From positions 20,900,813 through 20,964,812 of the forward strand of contig OZ020619.1 of the NCBI GenBank assembly GCA_963971575.1: a stretch of 64,000 nt of DNA. The letters are read 5' to 3'. Of this stretch, positions 33,946 to 45,350 are shown one piece after another. Under the pieces are notes generated by a model. It searched no databases. It was given only the letters and a program-made list of their open reading frames with translations, and was not told the DNA's origin. Position 1 is the first letter of the stretch, and the number at the start of each line of letters is the position of its first letter. The position numbers were made by a program, and so were the translations under genes. The stretch comes from Liopterus haemorrhoidalis (Eukaryota > Arthropoda > Insecta > Coleoptera > Dytiscidae).

Positions 33946-34594
33946 AGATATTTAATTATGTTCGAGAAGGATTTTCATAATTTAGTGTTTGTTTTTTATT
34001 TAATTTGTTTAATAAATACTAGTTTGTTATTATCTCTTCCACAACACCAAATTTATTAACAATTCACAAATTGTTTCTCATTTGGAAAATAGTGGAAGTA
34101 AAATATTTTTGTTACTTCCTTTTCTAGAGTGACAGCCAAACACACAGTAATTTGTGTTATAATAACTCATTATAACATAAAGTAATATAAAAAAGAATAA
34201 TAATTGCTATCAAAAGTTAATACAACAAACAAACTACAACACTAACGTTTAAAAGCAACACAAACTACACGAGAAAACACTTGTAAACCAGATGTAAACA
34301 ATAAACTATTACTCGTTTCGCCTAGTTCAGTTTTTATCCGCTTGGCGTCACTTCATAGCGCTGTTGAGCCCAATACATTAGAACCAAAATACATATATTG
34401 TTCAATTTATTTTATCAATGTTAAAAATGTATTTAATTCTTTATAATATCAATCGCTGAACTCCAGACTCATGCAAGAAATATTTCACCCAACTTAACAT
34501 ATTAACTCAACCAGCAGAATATATTTTATCTCTTTGTATGTTCGTCTACAAAAACAAACAACTGTTCCTAAAAATCGAACATTCCCAGATTTAC
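33946..34594. other. no gene recognised
   Basis: AT-rich sequence between the SWIM pseudogene and the Mutator-like element. No open frame or repeat end was identified. Confidence 0.4.
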
Positions 34595-34815
34595 GGAAAA
34601 TTCATCGCAGAAAATTCATCGCGAGATAATTCATCGCAGAAAATTCATCGCGGGAAAATTCATCGCAAGAAAATTCATCGCGGGGAACATTCATCGCAGG
34701 GAAATTTCATCGCGAGAAAATTCATCGCAAGAATATTCATCGCAAGAAAGTTCATCGCAGAAAAATTAATCACAGGGAAAATTCATCGCAGGGAATATTC
34801 ATCGCAGGGAAATTA
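34595..34815 (+). repeat. left terminal array of the MULE
   Basis: About 14 units of AAAATTCATCGC plus 2-5 variable bases (period 14-17 bp). Inverted counterpart at 38385-38617. Confidence 0.9.
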
Positions 34816-36273
34816 AGTTAAATATCGGGTCATTTTAATTCGTACAGTGAGCGAATTCCATTGAATTTGAAATCGTGTAATAAAACTGGTAATTGTTATT
34901 ACATACAAGAGACATAAATAAGGTAGACAAAGTTATTATATTAATTTGATAGACAAAAAATTAATAATTTTGTCCAAAGTTTGGTTTACTAGTTACGAAT
35001 TTTTTAAAATTTTATAGTTTAATAACTTCCGACACACATACGGACGGCACTTCGAAAATAGATTTTTGGATTCCCTGGACCATAAAACGTGGTCATCAGT
35101 CAAAATCTCGACATCGAAAATTTTCGCGATTACAATACTTGCCCCTTATATATTAAGATCTGGCAAGTAAAAACGCTTCCTGGTAATAACAGAAGACTAT
35201 TTTAAAATGGTCGTAAGAGGCAACAACTTGTCATGCGCGTAGCTATAGCGACTGGGGCCATTTGTGCCATTAGAGTTTCACCACCCTGAATCTGTCTAAT
35301 CAGTTCAGCCATTGGAGTATCCTATATAAGGTAAATTTAATATAATTTTGTTTGAATTTACTTCTGAGGCAAATTTACGTCTGAGGCAAACTAGATTCAT
35401 GCCACCCCTTTTTATATCCAGAGATATTTATAGTAAACATTTATGGCGGGTTGCTGACGTAAGAGTTTTCTCTAACTCAAGTTAAAATAATATAGCTGTT
35501 CTATTGAAATTTTATCAGACGCTTTGAAAAACACTGATTAGTGTGAACCGAGTATATATATATATGAGTATTATATATTACAAGTTAATAACTTATTTGT
35601 GAGATATTCATAAATTTGCTTACTAAACCGTAGTAGAAATTTTTTAATTTAGTACTCACAAAGATGGCGCTCCCGCGTTTTTGTCATGATTCCCCTTCCG
35701 TATGATGGCACAACCTCCCTCGCCATTACTATTCTACTTTAGCAAACCCACCAGTCAGTGTTGCCAACTATAGTAAAATTAAAACAAGTAAATTTAAACT
35801 AAAATCACAATAGAATTAAAATTATTGGTATAATAATGCTTAACTTTCAGTTAAATATATCTAACTAAATAAATATGCTGGTATTTAATAATAATAGGGA
35901 TAATTCTGACTTTAGCAACCGGCTATTAGACAATCAAATAAAAAAAAAAAATGGCCAATGGTCTATAGTAACCAAGGCCAAAGAAAGAAAGAAAATATAA
36001 ATAAAAATAAAATAAAAAGGAACAAGACTTACAAAAACTATTTAGGGCTGTCTCACCCTAAATAAGTCACAAAGTGGTAAAATATGGGTTATTCGACACC
36101 TGAATCTTATACATAAAAATCTAGTCCGTTTGTTTGCCAAAACTTCTGTTACCACAAAGTAGATGTAAAATGCCAAGTGGTGTTAATTTAAAATATACAT
36201 ACTAAATTTTTGTATTTTTCATTCTAGAATTAATTAACGACAAATTTTCTGTACCTAGAATAATTATACAGAG
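34816..36273. other. MULE interior 5' of the transposase gene
   Basis: No open frame. 34975-35030 (GTTTACTAGTTACGAATTTT...) is also found, inverted, at about 45418-45475, so a smaller repeat has inserted here or is shared. 35555-35575 is a short AT microsatellite. Confidence 0.45.
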
Positions 36274-37656
36274 ATGGTACTAGAATACGTGTTTAGCGAA
36301 AGAAATAAAATTAAATTGAAAGACAATGGTCACTTATTTATAAAAGATCGAGAAACTGAAACAAAAGTTTTTTGGAAGTGTGACCAGTATCAGAAACTAA
36401 ACTGCCATGCAAGAATCCATACTACCGGTGACAATATAACCCAACGGTTGAAAGAGCACAATCACGCAGGCAACAGAGCTCGTGTTGAAGCTGCGGAAGC
36501 TCTCAATAAAATTAAAGATCAAGCCAGGACGACTCAAGACGGACCGCACAACTTTTTAACAGAGGCATACACTACTATATCTCCTGCCGTCACTGGCCAA
36601 ATGCCTTCAAACAAGTCGATCAAAAAAACAATAAGACACTTAAGAAATGTGGCAGGGCAAGCACCTCCAAATCCTGCAAGTCTCCAAGAATTAGTTATAC
36701 CACCGCTTTATACTGTGACATACACAGAAGAACAGTTTCTTCTTTTTGACAACCGATCTAATATAAATCGATTGCTTATATTCTCGACAAGAAGAAATCT
36801 ACAATTACTATCACAATCTACCACATGGTTTGCTGATGGTACATTTAAAACAGTGCCAACTCTTTTTCAGCAATTGTATACCATTCATGGCATCATGGAT
36901 GAGAGCGTGATTCCATTGGTGTACGCTCTAATGGGAAAGAAGAGTGAGGAATCATATTCAACATTTTTGACTGAATTGAAAAATCTCGACCCAAGATTAA
37001 ACCCTACTAAAATAATGACTAATGATTTTGAAATGGCCTCCATTAATGCATTCCGCAACGAATTTCCAAATAGCATGCAGAAAGGGTGTTTTTTCCATTT
37101 TTCACAATGCATTTTTAGAAGCATTCAGGCAAATGGACTTCAGCAAATGTATGAAAATAATGCCGAATTTGCATTAAAAATGCGCATGATATCAGCTCTG
37201 GCATTTGTACGATCTTTTGAAGCATTGTGCGAATATAATAACTATCCTCCCGAAGCACAAGCTATTTTAGACTATATGGAAGATAACTGGATTGGCCGAC
37301 TTGATCATCGATTAATTCGACGCCAACCTCGTTATCCGCATTCCCTTTGGAATAGCTACAACGCTGCTGTAAACGATGAGCCGAAAACAAATAATTCTTG
37401 TGAAGCATGGCATCGTTCCTTTAGTGAACTGATTGCTGCTTCTCATCCTACGATATGGAATTTTATAAATACTTTAAAGAAACAGCAAAGTTTTAACGAG
37501 GGCAAAATTGAGCAACTCATTGCTGGTGGCCAACTTCCACCGAAGAAACGAAAATACCGTGATTGCGCTCTTAGACTCCAGCGTGTAGTGGGTAGTTATG
37601 TTAACAGAGACATTATCGAATACCTTAGAGGTGTCGCACATAATATCTCATATTGA
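36274..37656 (+). CDS. MULE transposase with FLYWCH zinc finger, 460 aa
   Basis: Residues 4-64 form a FLYWCH-type finger (VFWKCDQYQ, CHARIH, LKEHNH). The MULE catalytic domain follows: FADGTFK with D188, TNDFE with D251, the GCFFHF Cys/His block at 271-276, and E377 in NNSCEAWH, completing a D-D-E set. A basic PPKKRKYR near 422-429 may be a nuclear signal. The enzyme would cut and rejoin the element's ends. The frame is a single intronless exon with no lesion, so the product could be active. FLYWCH-MULE proteins are also found domesticated in insects, but the flanking terminal arrays favour a live transposon. Confidence 0.85.
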   Translation: MVLEYVFSERNKIKLKDNGHLFIKDRETETKVFWKCDQYQKLNCHARIHTTGDNITQRLKEHNHAGNRARVEAAEALNKIKDQARTTQDGPHNFLTEAYTTISPAVTGQMPSNKSIKKTIRHLRNVAGQAPPNPASLQELVIPPLYTVTYTEEQFLLFDNRSNINRLLIFSTRRNLQLLSQSTTWFADGTFKTVPTLFQQLYTIHGIMDESVIPLVYALMGKKSEESYSTFLTELKNLDPRLNPTKIMTNDFEMASINAFRNEFPNSMQKGCFFHFSQCIFRSIQANGLQQMYENNAEFALKMRMISALAFVRSFEALCEYNNYPPEAQAILDYMEDNWIGRLDHRLIRRQPRYPHSLWNSYNAAVNDEPKTNNSCEAWHRSFSELIAASHPTIWNFINTLKKQQSFNEGKIEQLIAGGQLPPKKRKYRDCALRLQRVVGSYVNRDIIEYLRGVAHNISY

Positions 37657-37774
37657 GTGTCTAAACTTGTGTAAACAGTGTGTAAACTTAAATATAAATA
37701 AATTGATTTTGTAAGGATAAATAAATAAAATATGATGTTGTTTCCTTTATCTTTTAGCTTCTAACAGAATTTAA

Positions 37775-38300
37775 ATTGGACCTAATTTTGCCCAAAAACA
37801 TCGACCCTTCCCTCAGAAGTTGGATTGGACCTAATTTGATCCAAAAACTTCGACCCTACTCTCAAAAGTTGGGTTGGACCTAATTTAATCCAAAAACTTC
37901 GACCCTACTCTCAGAAGTTGGACTGGACCTAATTTGATCCAAAAACTTCGACCCTACTCTCGGAAGTTGGGTTGGACCTAATTTGATCCAAAAATTTCGA
38001 CCCTACTCTCAGAAGTTGGGTTGGACCTAATTTGATCCAAAAACTTCGACCCTACTCTCAGAAGTTGGATTGGACTTAATTTGGTCCAAAAAATTCGACC
38101 CTACTCTCAGAAGTTGGGTTGGACCTAATTTGATCCAAAAACTTCGACCCTACTCTCAGAAGTTGGATTGGACCTAATTTGATCCAAAAACTTCGACCCT
38201 ACTCTCAGAAGTAGGATTGGACCTAATTTGATCCAAAAATTTCCACCCTACTCTCAGAAGTTGGATTGGATCTAATTTGATCCAAAAACACCAACCCTAC
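37775..38300 (+). repeat. 49-bp minisatellite, 11 copies
   Basis: Unit core GGACCTAATTTGATCCAAA then ACTTCGACCCTACTCTCAGA. The GGA of each unit recurs at exact 49-bp steps from 37778 to 38268. Units differ by a few bases. It sits between the transposase stop and the right terminal array. Confidence 0.93.
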
Positions 38301-38384
38301 CTAGTTGGAGTTTACCTAAATATGTTTCATCAATAAATTTCGTTCCCAGCAATGCGCACGTACGTACGACCTTAGCGTTTTTAA

Positions 38385-38617
38385 TTTCCCTGCGATGAAT
38401 TTTCCCCGCGATGAATCTGCCTGCGATGAATTTTCTTGCGATGAATTTTCTCGCGATGAAGTTTCCCTGCGATGAATTTTGCCTGCGATGAATTTTCTTG
38501 CGATGAATTTTCTCGCGATGAAATTTCCTTGCGATGAATGTTCCCCGCGATGAACTTTCTTGCGATGAATTTTCCACGATGAATTTTCTGCGATGAATTT
38601 TCTGCGAAGAATTGTCC
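38385..38617 (-). repeat. right terminal array of the MULE
   Basis: About 15 units of GCGATGAATTTTC-type repeats, inverted relative to 34595-34815. Frames of 82-115 codons reading through it are repeat artefacts. Confidence 0.9.
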
Positions 38618-38635
38618 GGACCCGCACAAGGATTA

Positions 38636-38822
38636 AAGATGCACTAGTTCCAAGGCCACACAATTTAACCTGTTACTAAAGAGGTGCCCATTTCAATTGC
38701 TGTAAATACTATAATGCGCTTCCTGATGAAATAAAGTTGTCAAAAAATGCACTCATCTTCAAGACCAATGTTAAAAAATACCTAATTGAAAGAGAATTGT
38801 ATGACGTTAAGGATTTTTTTTA
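38636..38822 (+). pseudogene. 3' end of a LINE ORF2
   Basis: Reads ALVPRPHNL, a stop, then NALPDEIKLSKNALIFKTN and VKKYLIERELYDVKDFF with a terminal TAG. The NxLPxxIK ... FKxxxKxYL pattern is the C-terminal end of Jockey/CR1-type ORF2 proteins. The MULE directly upstream may have split or truncated it; no upstream part was found left of 34595. Confidence 0.6.
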
Positions 38823-39780
38823 GATAATTTCCATATTTATTGTTTATTACTGTTTATTTATTTATTATTTTTTTTCACTGTCCATATCTCTAATGTTTTA
38901 AATAGTTTCTTATAGGGGAAAAATTTTAAGATCGTAGCGCCACGCGGATTTTTTCGAAACCATTCTAAATCAGATACCACTTGACATTTACTAGTAAATA
39001 ATAGCGAAAAGTGTATCAAAAAACGACAAAAAATAAAAAATTGTTTGGGATTTTCTGATTTTGTGAAGTGACACATCTGTCATTTTGTGTAAACATCTAA
39101 AATACTACATTTTGTGATCTGGTTTTAAGTTATGGCGGTTTTCCATTGTCGATTATTTTAACTATATTGGGGGAAATAATAATTCCCGTGTTGTTTAACA
39201 AGGGGTAGAAATCTACAATGCTGGGCATATAATATTGTGTGGAGTCACTGAAAAAAACAGAGAGTTCATAAAGATTTATGCATTACCTACAAACATGTGC
39301 ATTACAAACCCACACACAATAACAGGAATTTTCAAGATATGCGATAATAAATACAAAATTGAAAATATTTTTTGTAGTCACTATCATTAAAATGTAATGA
39401 GCAAACTTTGATATAAGGGCTCACTTTTTTTCCAATTTTTAAATTGTTTATCTAAACATCGCGTCGATTCCTAACCTCTTGCTTTCCCAATTTTGTTTCG
39501 AACCGTACGGTGTCTGATATTAGTGGAAACAAATGAAACGATATTTCCGGGTTTCTTCTTTTCAATGAATTGCACATAGGCACACAACAATATGTATTAT
39601 ACATTTTTCAATGATTATAATAAAACTTTAAAAACAAACTTCATACAAAACCAATACACAAAACGAAATGTTATCTGATGTACACAAGTTCATGAAACGC
39701 CCACCAGATGGTAGGGTGCTTAGCTGCAAATCCCTATAACTACGTGCATATTTATCAAACAAAGAAATATAAAATTCATC
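38823..39780. other. no gene recognised
   Basis: AT-rich, with a few short open frames of no recognisable content. The left end of the Harbinger-like element next door might lie here but was not found. Confidence 0.35.
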
Positions 39781-39784
39781 ATTT

Positions 39785-40190
39785 TATAAAATATAAATTT
39801 ATCATTTTGTCCTTATGACCACTCTCATTTGGGTTTCAAATAATTGGCTCCGTTTGTAATGTTTCCAGGAACAACAGAATTTGCTCCTGCGACCACTGTG
39901 TACCACTCATAATCGTGTCGTGTGAAAATATTAATAAAAAGTAATTGCTAGCACGCACATGTACTCACGACGACGTATTGAAGAGAACTCAAGCTAGCCG
40001 AGTAGTGTAGAGAGACACTTCGTGCAACTTCGAGTCCTTTGACTCGGGCGCAAAAACCGACAACAAATGGAAGTCGCCCGAGGCGAGCCGAGGTTAGACG
40101 AAGTAAGACGATGCGCCTCTCCACACTATCGTATTCGCCTAACCTCGTTCAATTTCGCGAGCAGTGTGGAGGCCCCATAAGACTAGCTAC
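39785..40190 (-). pseudogene. PIF/Harbinger-like remnant: MADF/SANT N-terminus and terminal region
   Basis: On the minus strand an ATG at 39910 starts MSGTQWSQEQILLFLE, then TEPII, a TGA where the family has Trp, then NPNESGHKDKM. This is the N-terminus of the DNA-binding partner protein of Harbinger elements. The GC-rich sequence 39970-40190 ends GTGTGGAGGCCCC, like a Harbinger terminal repeat, with an inner CTCTCCACAC copy near 40113. Only a few dozen codons survive. Assignment is by resemblance. Confidence 0.45.
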
Positions 40191-40242
40191 CAGGTGGGTT
40201 ACCCCGCCCAGATGAAACCTTTGTGCTTCGTTACAACTGTTA

Positions 40243-40880
40243 ATACATTATGATTCTACGTGAAATGCTCTAATTTATTATTCTAAAATAATTGATACAT
40301 CACTATAAAACTCGGATGTTATGCACCCACAAACTTTATAATATAAAAACTATTACGTTTAAAAACATAAAATTGAAAAACGCCTTCTTAAAACATCCTC
40401 ATTAAAACCTTTCTCGGATTATTTTACCCCCCTGTCATGAATTTGGTGAACACTAGTCCAGCGGTTCCCAAACTTTTTGACTGCGACCCGGTACGAGGTT
40501 TAAAATTTATCGCGACCCACCTTATGAAAAAAAAAACATTTATTTACAAAACAAATTTTATTTTAAAGCAGTAGGTTTCTAGTAATAAATAGTAATAAAG
40601 AGTATAGTATAGTAAAAAAAAAATAGTATAGTAATAAAGAGCACAAATACAACTATTCTAGTGATTAACTGACGTAAAAAAAATAATATGTACAAAAAAA
40701 TCTTTTTTGTGTTTTTAAAATTTTATTCGCGACCCGGCAAAATATTTCTGCGACCCGGTGCCGGGTCGCGACCCACACTTTGGGAAACGCTGCACTAGTC
40801 TATCCGTTTGGCTTTGTATAAAGAACAGACAAACAAACAAAGAAACAACCAAACAAACAGAAATTGTTTTTATATATAAT
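40243..40880 (+). repeat. dispersed repeat family R, copy 2, carrying a hAT MITE
   Basis: Begins AATACATTATGATTCTACG and follows copy 1 (30630) closely, lacks about 110 bp of its middle, is interrupted at 40459-40792, then resumes CTATCCGTTTGGCTTTG and ends in ACAAACAAACAAAG and TTTTTATAT. Confidence 0.75.
40459..40792. mobile_element. hAT MITE (CAGCGGTTCCCAAA type)
   Basis: 334 bp. Ends CAGCGGTTCCCAAAC and, inverted, CAGCGTTTCCCAAAG. Perfect 8-bp duplication CACTAGTC at 40451-40458 and 40793-40800. Repeat R copy 1 shows the site without the insertion. Subterminal GCGACCCGG repeats are present at both ends. Non-coding. Confidence 0.93.
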
Positions 40881-41315
40881 ATTTTGTTTTGATGTATTAA
40901 ATTAAGTATTTATGTATATGTTTATAGTTTTTTTCTTCTTTAATTTAAATTAAACTATTAGGTAGGTATGTATTAAAACTTTAGAGGATATTGCTAATTT
41001 TCTCTTTTTTTTTTTAGCTTAAGGTGCCTCAGTTACCGAGACTATTGGCACCGACATAAATTGACTGACTTATTAATATATAGTTACAATACATAAAATT
41101 ACATAATTACAATAGATTAACTCAAACATTTTTACTACATTCAGGTTTATTTACTTTGTTGAAATGTGAATTAAATTTACTATCGGGGGGCTTTATATTT
41201 CATCATATATATTTATGCTTTTTAAAAAGGTTAACACTTGGTTTTCACTTTCACTATTATTTGACAGGATGTCTTGGACACTGTTTTTTAAGTTATTTTG
41301 CTGTCTTTCGGTATT

Positions 41316-42965
41316 TTATTGTGGGCACTCCTGCAGAATGTGACATATAGTGATTCTAGTATCACATACGTTGCACATGGGGTGGTTTTCTCTTGCAAAG
41401 ATATGTTTGTGTGTGTATAAGGTGTGGCCAATTCTTAGTCGAGTTAGGACGACTTGTTCTCTACGACTCCTCTTGCTTGGCCACTTGTTGGTATCTTCTT
41501 TTACATATCTTAGATGGCTGGTATTTGAGTCCCACTTTTCCTTCCATTGACTTTTTATGGATTTCTTTATTAACGCCTTTATGTCGCTAGCTGGTATATC
41601 TATTTCAGTGACTTCTTCCTCTACGGCTTCTTTGGCAAGGTGGTCTGCCTTCTCGTTCCCTGTTATACCAACATGGGAGGGAATCCAAAGCATGATGATG
41701 TCCTTGCCGTCAGATATCGCTTCATGAATGTTTTCCTGTATTTTTTTGACGAGAGGGTGTTTCGGATATAACTGTTCAATACTTAAGATCGTACTTAGAC
41801 AATCGCTATGAATGATGTATCTTCTTTCTAGGTTTTTATCAATTTTTATGTATTCGGAGGCTTTCAGGATGCTATACATTTCGGCTGTGTACACACTAGC
41901 TGTAGTTGGTAAACGATATTTGTATGATTTTCCATTGAAGAGAAGACCAGCTCCTGTTTTATTTTCTATTATTGAACCGTCCGTAAATATAGCATTGAAT
42001 TGTGGGTATTTTTGGATTTCTTGTTGGTATGATGTTTTGAAAGTATCAGGAGTTGTTGAAGATTTGGTGTATTTAGTTAGGGATAAATCGAAATGGGGTT
42101 TTGTAATGGTCCAAGGTGGATATTTTGAAATGAACTGTTTTAATATAGGCGGGAATTCCGTATTTATAGCTCGTAAGTTTTGTAATATTTCTTGTTGTAT
42201 CGGACAGGAGTTTTTTATTGTGAGTTTATTGTTAAGATTTTGGAAAATTTGGTGATGTATGGGCGAATCTGGTAAACTAGCAACATTAGCAAGGTAACAT
42301 AAAGAGAGTTGAGACATGCGATAATCAATGGGAATCTGGCCAGCTTCACAGTGTAGACTGTCGATTGGGCTAGTGCGCAGAGCTCCGGTTGCAATTCTAA
42401 GAGCAGTGTTTTGTATAGTCTGTAATATTTTCTTATAGGAGGGTTTTATATGTTTAAAAACAATGCAGCTATATTCTAGTTTTGATCTGATGATTGCTTG
42501 ATACAGTCGCAGTAGGTTCTCTTTATTTGCCCCCCATTTCTGATGCCCTAATGTCTTTATTATGTTAAGTCTCTGTGTGCAATCTTGTTTTATATTTGCT
42601 AAGTGTGCTGTCCATCTTAATTTTTTGTCATATGTGACCCCAAGAAATTTAGCTACTTCTACATATTCTATTAAATTATCCTGTATTTTCAATATTGGAT
42701 TTTTTTGATTGTATTGCCTTCTGTTGAAGTGTATGGCCTTAGTTTTAGTGGGTGAGAAAACGAAACCGGTTCTATTCGACCATATCGAAAGGTTGTTGAT
42801 GGCTTTTTGCAATTTTGACTTTATGGAATACAGGTTTTTTCCCGAACAGAAGATTACCAAGTCATCTGCAAATAAACAGGATTTAACTGGTGTTTGGATT
42901 TCTTGAGCTATTTTGTTTATTGCAATGAGAAAGAGTGTCACACTGATCACTTCACCTTGTGGCAC
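41316..42965 (-). pseudogene. I-type LINE ORF2: RT palm/thumb, RNase H, zinc tail
   Basis: A 549-codon open frame. It begins MPQGEVIS, carries CLFADDLVIF (D34, D35; RT catalytic pair), KFLGVTYDKKL and the thumb, then RNase H with FTDGS (D329), AEMYSI, HSDCLST and WIPSHVGITGNEKADHLA, and ends with a CNVC ... CHILQEC zinc motif. The frame actually continues upstream in a shifted frame to about 43090. It is long and open, but the missing N-terminal RT part makes it non-functional. Confidence 0.85.
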
Positions 42966-43041
42966 GCCGTTTTCCTGTATTTTTGGTTGTGATTCATGTC
43001 CATTTGCATATACTCTGAAAGTTCGATGTTCTAGAAAGTTC

Positions 43042-43611
43042 TTAATGTAATGTATTATGTTGCCATCTAAACCATATTCTTTGAGCGCATTTATCCTTGT
43101 GTGGTTTTAATGTAGGAAAGGTTCTAACTTCCTGCCATTTTTGTGGATATACATTATTATTCCAAATATGGTTATACATTTCTAAGAGGTATAATATTGT
43201 ATTTTCGGACAATTGTTTGATGATATCGGTTGTGATGTTATCCGGCCCAGGACATTTATTACCTTTTAGATTTTTTATTACTGTTTTTAGTTCGGTTACT
43301 GTAAAGGGTTTGTTAATATCATGTTCTAGTTTGTTTATTTTAAGTTCCTCGTTTTCTGTTACGTTCTTATATATTTTAAATTGTGTCGGATAATTTTCGG
43401 TACTTGAAGTGTGTTCGAAACTATTAGCCAAAGTTTCTGCTATATCTTGTTGAGATGTAATAATTCTGTTGTCTTTAATTAATGTTGTTGTGTATGTTGT
43501 ATTTTCCCCCATAATTCCGTTGTTGGTGTATTTGGTGTTATTGTCGAAACGTAATTTTCCCAAGATTGTTTTTTGCTCTCTATTATAGTACGTCTCGATA
43601 TCGAGCGACAC
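43042..43611 (-). pseudogene. I-type LINE ORF2: RT N-terminal part
   Basis: Encodes TVTELKTVIKNLKGNKCPGPDNITTDII-type RT entry motifs (core KGNKCPGPDNIT), then WNNNVYPQKWQEVRTFPTLK. The reading then jumps to sequence matching the region after motif A (NALKEYGLDG). The palm strand with the first catalytic aspartate is deleted at about 43095-43110, and a frameshift follows. Confidence 0.75.
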
Positions 43612-43865
43612 TTTTTTAACGATATGAAATCTTCTTCAGATATTGTTCTTTTGTAACGGTTAAGGGCGCGTTTTAATTGCTATACTGCTATTTTACATGA
43701 TTCATTCCACCACGGTACATGTTTTTTATGTGAATATGTATTTTTGTAACCAATTGCTTCTATTGCTGCGTATTTAATCCGTTGTGTAAACTGTTCGACA
43801 AGATCATTGATGTCAGAATTTGTATTTATTGATATTGTTATATTTGACAGTATTTGGAATTTTTC

Positions 43866-44582
43866 CTAGTCTGCATTTCTAAGGTTCCACTTTTCTTTTC
43901 TAAGTCTGTTCATTATATTTTGTGTTTTTGGGAATGTTATTTTAATAGGGAAGTGGTGGCTACCCCATAACAGTGGTAACACTTCCCAGTTTAGATCAGG
44001 TGCAAACGAGACGTCACAAAATGATAAGTCAATTGTAGAAAAATTTCCAGTACTGGCACAGGAATGTGTGGGCGTGCCATCATTTAATATCGCTCTGGAG
44101 TCATTGAGAATATTTTCTATTTTTCTACCGCGCGTATCCGAGTGTGCTGAACCCCAAATAGTGTTATGGCTGTTAAAATCGCCTACTAAAAGAAATGGTC
44201 GGGGTAGCTGCTCTATCACGGCATTGATTTGCTCTGCTGTGAAAATATTATTTGGAGGGAGGTATATGTTACATATTGTGATTTTGTATAAGTTAGGCAC
44301 AATTGTTGATATTGCAACTGCCTATAACTCTATTGTGAGGTTAATCTTATCTGCAGGGATAGAATTTTCAACAAATATGGCTACACCTCCACTTGCTATG
44401 TTTCGGTTTGCGGTTGTTCTGTCTTTTCTGAAGGCCGTATATCTTCTAAGGTTGACTGCTTGGTGACTGTGTAGACGTGTTTCTTGAATACAGATGTATG
44501 ATGTTTGTATTTGCGATATAATTTGCTGGAATTCTGGGAGATGTGCAAAGAGGCCGTTCATGTTCCACTGTATAAGTTCCAT
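43866..44582 (-). pseudogene. I-type LINE endonuclease domain
   Basis: The frame 44582-44322 reads LIQWNMNGLFAHLPEFQQII, ICIQETRL, SGGVAIFVEN. The frame 44300-43866 reads CNIYLPPNN, LLVGDFNSHNTIWGS, STIDLSFCD and WGSHHFPIKI (SDH position altered to GSHH). These are in family order with one frameshift between 44322 and 44300. Confidence 0.8.
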
Positions 44583-45350
44583 ATATATCGAGGTCCAGAT
44601 GTAGAAGCATTATCTGCTTCTTCGCTCATATCTTCTCTGATTTTGTTTATTATTCTGGTTAATCTTGATTTTGTTGATCGGTCTGACGTAAATGAATGTA
44701 GATCCTTGAGTAAAATTATTAGTTGGTAGATGTCTGTAGTATATTTTCTTGCGGTGACTAGTGGGTTCTGTGATGTTTGTATTTGATCGATCAGTTTGCA
44801 CAAATCTTCATGTGTTATATTGTATAATTTTGGGTTTGTTTCCATTTCTTCTTTGATCGCTTCTAGGGCTTCATTTAAATCTGTTTGTGTACTATTGCCT
44901 GGACTTTCTGATCTATTCTTTCTTTGGTTTCTTTGTTTTCTGTTCAGTTGGGTTCTTGCCTCTTTAGGGGTATCTTTTGTTGTATTTGATGTATTGAGTC
45001 AGATCATCTTCTAAACTGCTAATAGTTGTCGCTGTACGTTTACCTGTATTTGAAGTTATCAGTCCGATATCTTCTATTAGTTCTATTTCATTGTTTTTTT
45101 CTGTGGTATTTTTTTCGTTTTCAGATATATTCTGGGTAGTATTTTCTATACCTTGGGTGAGAGTTGCTTCTGTAATGGTCCCAGTTTGTTGTGTGGTCCT
45201 ATTACTTTGATTTATTGATGTGGTTGAATTAATTTGGTTAACTGTTTTATTGTTACATTTATTAGCAACATGGCCTTCTTGCTTGCATATAAAGCACGTA
45301 ACATCTGTTGTTAAATATATTTTGTACTCTGTGTTATCATGGTTTAGATG
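44558..45350 (-). pseudogene. I-type LINE ORF1 (gag-like) remnant with CCHC knuckle
   Basis: Near 45300-45257 the minus strand reads CFICKQEGHVANKC, a CCHC zinc knuckle. A Thr/Asn-rich segment follows, then a 95-codon frame (44845-44558) overlapping the endonuclease start. Stops and a frame change lie near 44860-45000. The 5' end is cut at about 45358. Confidence 0.65.

Larger units (their letters stand above)
34595..38617 (+). mobile_element. Mutator-like (MULE) transposon with tandem-repeat termini
   Basis: A 4.0-kb unit: left terminal array (34595-34815), non-coding 1.4 kb, an intact transposase gene (36274-37656), an 11-copy 49-bp minisatellite, and an inverted right terminal array (38385-38617). 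The outermost sequences GGAAAATTCATCGCAGA and, inverted, GGACAATTCTTCGCAGA match at 15 of 17 positions and define the ends. No 9-bp target duplication typical of MULEs could be read at these borders, so the borders may be off by some bases. It lies just 5' of a LINE 3' fragment at 38636. Confidence 0.8.

Noticed and set aside
34595..34815. Regularly spaced short repeats resembling a CRISPR array
   Set aside because: Units are contiguous with no unique spacers, occur inverted at 38385-38617, and the genome is eukaryotic; they are transposon termini.
34595..38617. A 9-bp target duplication for the MULE
   Set aside because: CAGATTTAC on the left and GGACCCGCA on the right do not match; no duplication is claimed.
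44068..44466. Plus-strand frames of 132-147 codons over the I-type LINE (also 41812-42255)
   Set aside because: They are antisense shadows of the minus-strand endonuclease and RNase H frames.
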